This document shows positions 62,592-64,000 of a stretch of 64,000 nucleotides of DNA, in pieces. Made by a program: the position numbers and the translations under genes. Location of the stretch: contig CAWBYA010000006.1 in NCBI GenBank assembly GCA_963792895.1, positions 248,001 to 312,000 on the forward strand, written 5' to 3'. Each line of letters opens with the position of its first letter. Position 1 is the first letter of the stretch. The notes beneath the pieces are model-generated. The model ran no database searches, was not told the DNA's origin, and saw only the letters and a program-made list of their open reading frames with translations. This DNA is from UBA6912 sp963792895 (GTDB lineage: Bacteria; Actinomycetota; Acidimicrobiia; Spongiisociales; UBA5794).

Positions 62592-64000
62592 GGTGTCGCC
62601 GCCCCTGGGTCCGCCGGCCGCACGGCGACGTCGAGGTCGGAGGCGGCGCAACCAACTGCGAGGCCATGCCCCGCCGGATACAGCGGTGCGGCATCGGGTC
62701 TGTCGAGGTCGGCTGCGGCGCGAGGCCACGGCTGGGGCGTCCGCCCCTCGAACGGAAAGCGGCCGAGGAGCAGGCCCGGCAATTCGGTGGCCTCGGTGCC
62801 TGGAAGCCATGCAGCAACAACGGCGTCGGCGCGGCTGAGTACATCGGGAGCGACGAGCGGTCGACCTGAGAAGATCACCAGCACCAAGCGATCGCACCTC
62901 GCCCGCATCCTCTCGAACACGATCCGATCCTCTTCCCGAACCGTGGGGACGGCGCGGTCGCCGGGTCCTTCCGCATACGGATCTTCGGCGACGCACACGA
63001 CACCGACCTCCGCCGATTCTCCGCCGGGAAAGCGCCCATCTGCCGCAAACCGAACACCAGGCACCGCGGCCTCGAGGGCCTCACGCAGCGTCGTGCCTTT
63101 CGTGATGGGTCCCGCCGCTCCCTGCCACTCCACCGTCCAACCACCGCATTGCAGTCCGATGTCGTCGGCGGCGACACCTGCGACATCCAGCAACGCGGGC
63201 ACCGGCTTCAGCGGGAGCGTGCCGTTGTTGGCGAGCAACACCGCGCTGCGGCGCGCCGCCTCGGCGGCGACGGCACGGTGCTCGGCGGCGCCGACAACGG
63301 CCAGTGGCGGGCGATCCGGTGCGCCACGCGTTGGCTCGATGGACGCTTTTGCGGTCAGGATTCGCCGTACGGCATCGTTGATGCGCTCCACGGGTATGCG
63401 ACCGTTCGCGACCGCCCGAGTTGTCGCGTCGATGAAACGTGCGAAGTCGAAAGGGACCATCACCATGTCGATGCCGGCGTTGACGGCAGCCACGACGGAC
63501 TCGTCGTAACTCGGTGCGAGCTGGTCGAGGCCCATCCAGTCGGTGACGACGAACCCATCGAAAGCCAACTCGCCCTTCAGCACATCCGTGAGAAGGCGCC
63601 GATGGCCGTGGATCTTGTCCCCGTGCCACGAGCTGTACGACGCCATGACCGTGCCTGCGCCGGCGGCGATCCCCGCGATGTAGGGCCGCAGGTGGACGGA
63701 CCGCAACACCTCTTCGGAAACCCGCAGGTCTCCTTGGTCGATCCGCCAGTCAGGGCCCCAGCCGTCCCACCAATCGACCCAAGGCGCACGTGTGACCGAC
63801 TCCCACGTCGTCCCACCGTCGCCGACGAAGTGCTTGAGACAGGCGAGAACCGGAACCTCGTCCCCCGACCCACCTCGCAGACCTTCGACCATGGCCGCCC
63901 CGAGCCGGGAGACCAGGGCGGGGTCGCGACCGAAGCCCTCGTACGTACGCCCCCAGCGGATGTCATGCGGGACGGCGACCGTCGGGGCGAACGTCCACCG
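62588..64000 (-). CDS. Glycoside hydrolase family 3 (beta-glucosidase-like), 5' end outside window
   Basis: The C-terminal ~470 residues of a GH3 enzyme; the frame is open to the window edge. It retains DIRWGRTYEGFGRD, the substrate-binding LACLKHFVGDGG and the nucleophile Asp in FVVTDWMGLDQL. The second domain begins AAEAARRSAVLLANNGTLPLK. GH3 enzymes remove glucose or related sugars from the non-reducing ends of glycans. No C-terminal fibronectin domain is present. Its stop overlaps the start of the large unknown gene, so both probably act on the same oligosaccharide. Confidence 0.92.
   Translation of the reverse strand, partial: RWTFAPTVAVPHDIRWGRTYEGFGRDPALVSRLGAAMVEGLRGGSGDEVPVLACLKHFVGDGGTTWESVTRAPWVDWWDGWGPDWRIDQGDLRVSEEVLRSVHLRPYIAGIAAGAGTVMASYSSWHGDKIHGHRRLLTDVLKGELAFDGFVVTDWMGLDQLAPSYDESVVAAVNAGIDMVMVPFDFARFIDATTRAVANGRIPVERINDAVRRILTAKASIEPTRGAPDRPPLAVVGAAEHRAVAAEAARRSAVLLANNGTLPLKPVPALLDVAGVAADDIGLQCGGWTVEWQGAAGPITKGTTLREALEAAVPGVRFAADGRFPGGESAEVGVVCVAEDPYAEGPGDRAVPTVREEDRIVFERMRARCDRLVLVIFSGRPLVAPDVLSRADAVVAAWLPGTEATELPGLLLGRFPFEGRTPQPWPRAAADLDRPDAAPLYPAGHGLAVGCAASDLDVAVRPADPGAATP

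Noticed and set aside
1..64000. tRNA, rRNA, CRISPR arrays, integrases and transposases
   Set aside because: Looked for T-loop GTTCGA contexts, regularly spaced direct repeats and recombinase motifs; none convincing was found, though short RNA genes could be missed by eye.

Overview
The window is a GC-rich, gene-dense actinobacterial chromosome segment. The evidence is a WhiB-type regulator, a proteasome activator (Bpa) ending in GQYL, a three-domain Kgd-type 2-oxoglutarate enzyme, an F420-dependent oxidoreductase, a Thr-rich lipoprotein linker and cysteine-bearing SLH-like repeats. The last two features point, as inference, to an uncultured member of Acidimicrobiia. I saw no rRNA, tRNA, CRISPR array, phage or transposase gene. 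Several genes carry single-base frame breaks (about 350, about 39,900, about 61,650 and about 61,830). These fit either assembly indels or real decay.

Layout, left to right. 1-1141: the end of a MacB/FtsX-type ABC permease (frame broken) and a small membrane protein flanked by two copies of a palindromic repeat. 1149-4147: a PEP-utilising dikinase-like protein translationally coupled to a PlsY-like acyltransferase. 4474-8206: ferrochelatase and small metabolic genes. 8289-13281: a divergent Lrp/AsnC regulator and a HisC-like aminotransferase followed by a fused E1alpha-E1beta and an E2, probably a branched-chain 2-oxo-acid dehydrogenase operon. 13389-16289: an orphan Flp-like prepilin too short for ordinary gene calling, a PIG-L deacetylase, and an ECF42-like sigma factor with its DGPF/YCII partner. 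16421-21090: acyl-CoA dehydrogenase, a YihY/BrkB membrane protein, a DEAD-box helicase and cyclophilin. 21115-33454: nuclease-fold protein, WhiB, PPDK, Bpa, a flippase-like membrane protein, an F420 enzyme, a membrane-anchored molybdo-oxidoreductase, a secreted ScyD-like propeller, PolX and a Ca2+/cation antiporter. 33552-34994: NhaA.

The most unusual accessory parts lie at 35019-41873. The first is a papain-like peptidase with six C-terminal Trp-rich repeats, overlapping a chagasin-family cysteine-protease inhibitor; neither has a signal peptide. The second is a restriction-modification-like gene string: an SPPY DNA methyltransferase fused to a PD-(D/E)XK-like domain, a 117-residue unknown, a frame-broken protein with a D...SCK motif, and a membrane protein.

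42087-50618 holds a thioesterase, prephenate dehydratase, a VUT/queuosine-precursor transporter and a complete nucleoside salvage unit (BMP lipoprotein, ATPase, two permeases, DeoD phosphorylase). 50611-57568 holds a K+/amino-acid-type APC transporter, pyrophosphatase and Kgd. 57668-64000 holds an SLH-GerMN-Gmad2 exported protein, a very large frame-broken protein of probable carbohydrate metabolism, and a GH3 glycosidase cut by the window edge.

Many genes start 6-8 bases after a TANNNT box with no Shine-Dalgarno sequence. Leaderless transcription therefore appears common in this genome.
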